Positions 61,040 through 64,000 of a stretch of 64,000 bases of DNA are shown here, piece after piece. The translations under genes were made by a program, and so were the position numbers. Positions within the stretch are counted from its first letter, which is position 1; every line of letters begins with the position of its first letter. The notes under the pieces are model-generated. The model saw only the letters and a list, made by a program, of their open reading frames with translations, was not told the DNA's origin and made no database searches. This DNA comes from JAHFUA01 sp963733935 (lineage in GTDB: Bacteria; Acidobacteriota; Terriglobia; Terriglobales; Acidobacteriaceae): the NCBI GenBank assembly GCA_963733935.1, contig CAVTEQ010000008.1, positions 176,746 through 240,745 on the forward strand, written 5' to 3'.

Positions 61040-61055
61040 TATCGCAATACCGATA
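61040..61055 (-). promoter_or_regulatory. Possible AbiEi operator
   Basis: TATCG-six bases-CGATA, a perfect short inverted repeat, 56 bases upstream of the abiEi start. A related TATC half-site precedes it at 61,031. AbiEi repressors bind inverted repeats upstream of their genes. Confidence 0.45.
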
Positions 61056-61177
61056 CATCGCTCCTACAGAGAGGTGCCGGCCTTCGGGTATCACTCCTCG
61101 GGCTAGACCGCCAGCCGGAACCGAAGTGGAGCATGTTGGAGGCGTGACGGAGCAGAACCCGAGCTGCGGGACCGAGT

Positions 61178-61200
61178 CCTTCGGGCGCCGAACCCGAAGG
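61178..61200. repeat. Intergenic hairpin repeat, copy 2
   Basis: CCTTCGGGCGCCGAACCCGAAGG, followed by GGCGGTCATAGTCATCGAC, repeats the element at 39,868-39,908 with compensating loop changes. The 61,056-61,460 interval around it holds no recognised gene. Confidence 0.55.
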
Positions 61201-61460
61201 TGGCGGTCATAGTCATCGACACAGATTTGAAGCGACGTCGGTGAGGGACCCGGTCAGCTGCGACCCGGACTGCTTCCTGCAGCAAGCGCATGCCCCACGT
61301 CAGCGGGAGGATCGTGTCCTTTGCCCGGTCGATCTGGGCAGTCCGGGCTGGCAAGAAGTAGCGCCCCGGGCCAGTCGCTTGGACCTTGGCGGATATGCGC
61401 GACCCGTGGAGCCCCAGCATGAGGCGGCGACTTTGGTGCCCTTGACTCGCACTCAGAGGC

Positions 61461-61486
61461 TATCTAATGTCTTATGTACATAGATA
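61461..61486 (+). promoter_or_regulatory. Operator/promoter of the GntR-ABC operon
   Basis: TATCTA-fourteen bases-TAGATA, an imperfect palindrome of 26 bases that also supplies a TA-rich promoter region, lies 28 bases before the GntR start. Likely autoregulated by the YtrA-type repressor. Confidence 0.6.
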
Positions 61487-61513
61487 AACGACACGTTTCT
61501 GGAGGTGCGGCGC

Positions 61514-61927
61514 ATGGAGTTCAGACTGGATCCCGGGTCAGGAGTTGCCACCTACCGCCAGCTGGCGGATCAGGTACGCCAGGCACTCCGTCTCGGCATT
61601 CTCAACCCCGGCGACCAACTGCCGACGGTCCGTGAGGTAGTGGCGTCGATCGCCATCAATCCCAATACGGTGCTCAAGGCCTATAAGGAGCTCGAGCAAC
61701 AGGGTCTCGTTGAAGGCCGTCCTGGCCAAGGGACGTTCGTACTTCGTTCGTTGTCATCCACCTCGCCTTCGGACCAGCTTCGGCTTCGCAAGCGGCTGGC
61801 GTCTTGGCTCGCCGACGCTCGGAAGTCCGGATTCGACGAGGACGCCATCAAAGCCCTGATCGACTCGGTGCTCCACGAAAAGAACAGCGCGGCCGAGGGG
61901 GTCCGTGAGCAGCACGGCTGCTCTTGA
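61514..61927 (+). CDS. GntR-family (YtrA subfamily) repressor
   Basis: The 137-residue protein has MEFRLDPGSGVATYRQLADQVRQALRLGILNPGDQLPTVREVVASIAINPNTVLKAYKELEQQGLVEGRPGQGTFVL, the GntR winged helix, and the short C-terminal helices of the YtrA group, which regulate the ABC transporter encoded beside them. ATG 61514 has GGAGG eight bases upstream. The next gene starts 22 bases before its stop. Confidence 0.92.
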   Translation: MEFRLDPGSGVATYRQLADQVRQALRLGILNPGDQLPTVREVVASIAINPNTVLKAYKELEQQGLVEGRPGQGTFVLRSLSSTSPSDQLRLRKRLASWLADARKSGFDEDAIKALIDSVLHEKNSAAEGVREQHGCS

Positions 61928-62807
61928 GGCCAACCGGCTTGGGAAGCGGTACCGCAACACCTGGGCTCTGCAGGACTGCTCGCTCCGACTGCCGGAGGGT
62001 CGAGTGGCGGCACTGGTTGGACCAAATGGCGCTGGAAAGACGACTCTCCTCCAGTTGGCTGCTGGGCTGCTCAGTCCGACGTCGGGAACGGTGCGGACGT
62101 TTGGGCAACCCCCAGACGATGCCCGCGCTCGCAGTTTGCCTGACGTCGGCTTCTTGGCCCAAGACCAACCGCTTTACAAGAACTTTTCGGTCCGCGACCT
62201 CCTCCGGTATGGGAAGCACACCAATGTTCGCTGGAACGATACAGATGCAGTGCGCCGGCTCGACGCCCTCGGGATTGCCCTCGACCGTAAGGCAGGGACG
62301 CTTTCGGGTGGCCAACAGACCGAAGTTGCACTTTCTCTCTGCCTCTCCAAGCATCCCGGGCTCCTCCTCCTAGACGAACCAGTGAGTCGGCTCGACCCTC
62401 TGGCTCGTGTCGGTTTCTTCTCGACGCTGATGGACGTCGTGGCCAGCGAGGGCACCACCGTGGTGCTCTCTTCGCACGTCCTCGCCGACTTGGAACGAGT
62501 TTGTGACTTTGTGATCATCCTGTCTGCTTCGCGAGTCCAGATCGCACAGGACATCGAGGAGCTCTTGGCTTCCCACAAGGTGATGATCGGGGCGCACGAC
62601 GACGTGTCTCATCTGGGAGCTGTAGGCACGGTCGTGCGGTCCAGTCAGACCAACCGCCAGATCACTCTGCTGGTCCGTGAGCCGCCCGCCGTGCTCAATC
62701 CACTATGGGACGTCCGAGAGGCCACGCTCGAGGAGATTGTTCTCGCCTACATCGAGGACCCCACCGCCGGTTCTGCCCAGCGACTCCAAGCCCTGGAGTC
62801 TTCGTGA
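61905..62807 (+). CDS. ABC transporter ATP-binding protein
   Basis: The 300-residue ATPase has Walker A ALVGPNGAGKTTLL, Q-loop GFLAQDQPLY, signature TLSGGQQTEVALSL, Walker B GLLLLDEPVSRLDP and switch His in VLSSHVLADLE. GTG 61905 is read inside the GntR gene. Similar modules export antimicrobial peptides or drugs or answer cell-wall stress. The permease start overlaps its stop (GTGA at 62804). Confidence 0.92.
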   Translation: MSSTAALEANRLGKRYRNTWALQDCSLRLPEGRVAALVGPNGAGKTTLLQLAAGLLSPTSGTVRTFGQPPDDARARSLPDVGFLAQDQPLYKNFSVRDLLRYGKHTNVRWNDTDAVRRLDALGIALDRKAGTLSGGQQTEVALSLCLSKHPGLLLLDEPVSRLDPLARVGFFSTLMDVVASEGTTVVLSSHVLADLERVCDFVIILSASRVQIAQDIEELLASHKVMIGAHDDVSHLGAVGTVVRSSQTNRQITLLVREPPAVLNPLWDVREATLEEIVLAYIEDPTAGSAQRLQALESS

Positions 62808-63874
62808 TCTGGGCCAGCTGGCGTCAGTTCCGAGTTCCGGCGGCGATTGCTGCAGCGGCCCTGGTGGTGGTCGCCATCGCGCTGACCATCACCGGTACTC
62901 ATCTCGCCCACCTCTACGACACCACGGTGGCGAGCTGTCACGCGACGTCAGACTGTTCAGCGGCCAAGAGCGAGTTCCTCGGCACGTACGGACCCCTACA
63001 GAACGCGGCATCGGCGCTGTTGATCGCGACACCAGCGGCAATAGGGATCTTCTGGGGAGCTCCACTCCTAGCCCGCGAGTTCGAGATGGGAACGTGGAGG
63101 CTCGCGTGGACACAGGGATCTTCCCGCTCGCGTTGGCTCGGCGTCCGGTTCGCGATGATCGGATTTGCCAGCGTCGCTGTGGCAGGGCTGTTGTCCCTTC
63201 TCGTCACCTGGTGGTTCAGCCCAATCGACAAAGTGAACATGAATCGCCTCGTTCCCGCCGTCTTCGACGAGCGCGGCATCGTGGCAATCGGGTACGCGGC
63301 ATTTGCCTTTGCCCTCGGCGTCACTGCCGGGTTGCTCATCCGGAGGACATTGCCAGCAATGGCGACGACCCTGGCGGCGTTCATCGGTGCCCGTGTCGCC
63401 GTCGCATCGTGGCTGCGACCGCACTTCACGGCGCCGGTGAAGAGTGTCATCGCACTCCACGATGTCTTTGGCGCTGGAATTCAACAAACCCCAACCGGCC
63501 TTTCCTATGTCCAGCCCGCTGATGTCCCGAATGCGTGGATCTTCGCCAATGAGGTCGTCAACAATGCTGGGCAAGCCCCGACGGTGCAGTTCCTCCAAAG
63601 GGCCTGTCCCTCCATGTTCTCCGATCCAGGTGCATCACCTGCGAACAGCGGCGCGGGCGGTACCGGTATTGCCACTGCTGGTCCGACGCGCAATCCAAAT
63701 GTGAACTTCTCACAGTGCGCGGCCAGGGTTGGCGCCAAATTCCACGAGCTTGTGACCTACCAGCCGGGGAGCCGCTACTGGGCGTTTCAGTGGTACGAGA
63801 CTGCGATCTTCGTCGGAGCTGCAATCGTTCTTGTAGCCCTGTGCTTTTGGTGGATCCGACGACGGCTCTCCTGA
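62804..63874 (+). CDS. ABC transporter permease
   Basis: The 356-residue protein has six membrane segments: one near residues 13-33, then ASALLIATPAAIGIFWGAPLLAREFEMGTWRLAWTQGSSRSRWL, which is the coupling-helix region typical of ABC-2-type exporters, and further helices at about 120-140, 165-185, 195-210 and at the C terminus (FVGAAIVLVALCFWWIRRRLS). A large outer loop of about 120 residues has paired cysteines. It partners with the preceding ATPase. Confidence 0.85.
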   Translation: MIWASWRQFRVPAAIAAAALVVVAIALTITGTHLAHLYDTTVASCHATSDCSAAKSEFLGTYGPLQNAASALLIATPAAIGIFWGAPLLAREFEMGTWRLAWTQGSSRSRWLGVRFAMIGFASVAVAGLLSLLVTWWFSPIDKVNMNRLVPAVFDERGIVAIGYAAFAFALGVTAGLLIRRTLPAMATTLAAFIGARVAVASWLRPHFTAPVKSVIALHDVFGAGIQQTPTGLSYVQPADVPNAWIFANEVVNNAGQAPTVQFLQRACPSMFSDPGASPANSGAGGTGIATAGPTRNPNVNFSQCAARVGAKFHELVTYQPGSRYWAFQWYETAIFVGAAIVLVALCFWWIRRRLS

Positions 63875-64000
63875 TCAGCGCCGACGGCGCATTCCGAGTG
63901 TTCATTGACCGTGGCTTTGCCACCGTGCCCCAATCGGGCCGTTCCCCGACAGGGCACAGTTGCAAGCAACAAGGGCGGTCGCAGCGCTCCTCGGCGGATT
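63875..64000. other. Window end without recognised gene
   Basis: These 126 bases follow the permease stop. No frame or terminator was recognised. Confidence 0.4.

Overview
The window reads as two blocks of different origin that meet near position 24,990. The left block (1-24,990) resembles an Acidobacteriota chromosome. It holds two type IV pilin genes, large PMT-type (GT-C) membrane glycosyltransferases, a TPR-tailed membrane glycosyltransferase, and a long plus-strand operon (9,203-19,828) for a CDP-activated deoxysugar and its transfer: rfbF, rfbG, rfbH, a NeuB-like synthase, a KdsC-like phosphatase, a thiamine-diphosphate enzyme, two FkbM methyltransferases, an NAD-dependent epimerase and a polyprenyl-phosphate glycosyltransferase. 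A SAM methyltransferase, gmhA, a very large membrane protein, a GtrA-family protein and the start of another glycosyltransferase follow. That last gene is cut at the junction.

The right block (25,000-64,000) is richer in G and C and has actinobacterial-type content (F420-type reductase, FtrA-type regulator, DHA2 exporter, HxlR and TetR regulators). It is an accessory region built from modules. Three copies of the 3' half of a tRNA-Ala(CGC) gene (27,720-27,764; 46,397-46,441; 58,791-58,835) sit in longer repeats that also carry the direct repeat GTGTCTTTACGTGTCTTTA. They look like attachment sites of a tRNA-Ala-specific integrase, but no integrase gene is visible. A different toxin-antitoxin pair lies just upstream of each copy: VapBC, then a small antitoxin plus nucleotidyltransferase, then a DUF433-like plus DUF5615 pair.

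Module A (about 25.45-27.7 kb) carries VapBC, and an IS630 element has inserted into its tRNA half. Module B (27.8-46.4 kb) carries an SDR, an MFS exporter with a divergent HxlR regulator, a beta-carbonic anhydrase, a TRIC-type channel, a group II intron, an IS1380 element, several gene remnants and an oxidoreductase-rich set under FtrA and TetR regulators. Module C (46.4-58.8 kb) carries an IS21 element and a complete Wadjet (jetABCD) plasmid-defence operon, with an extra translationally coupled gene of unknown function after jetD. After the third site come an AbiE abortive-infection pair, whose toxin has a WYL-like C-terminal extension, and a GntR-regulated ABC exporter operon.

Many genes are broken by single-base indels, mostly insertions. 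They are few in the left block and very dense in the IS21 element and the Wadjet operon. Read-level sequencing error or poor polishing explains this pattern at least as well as real decay, so broken genes are reported at their full inferred extent with the approximate break positions. The junction near 24,990 may be a true island border or an assembly chimera.
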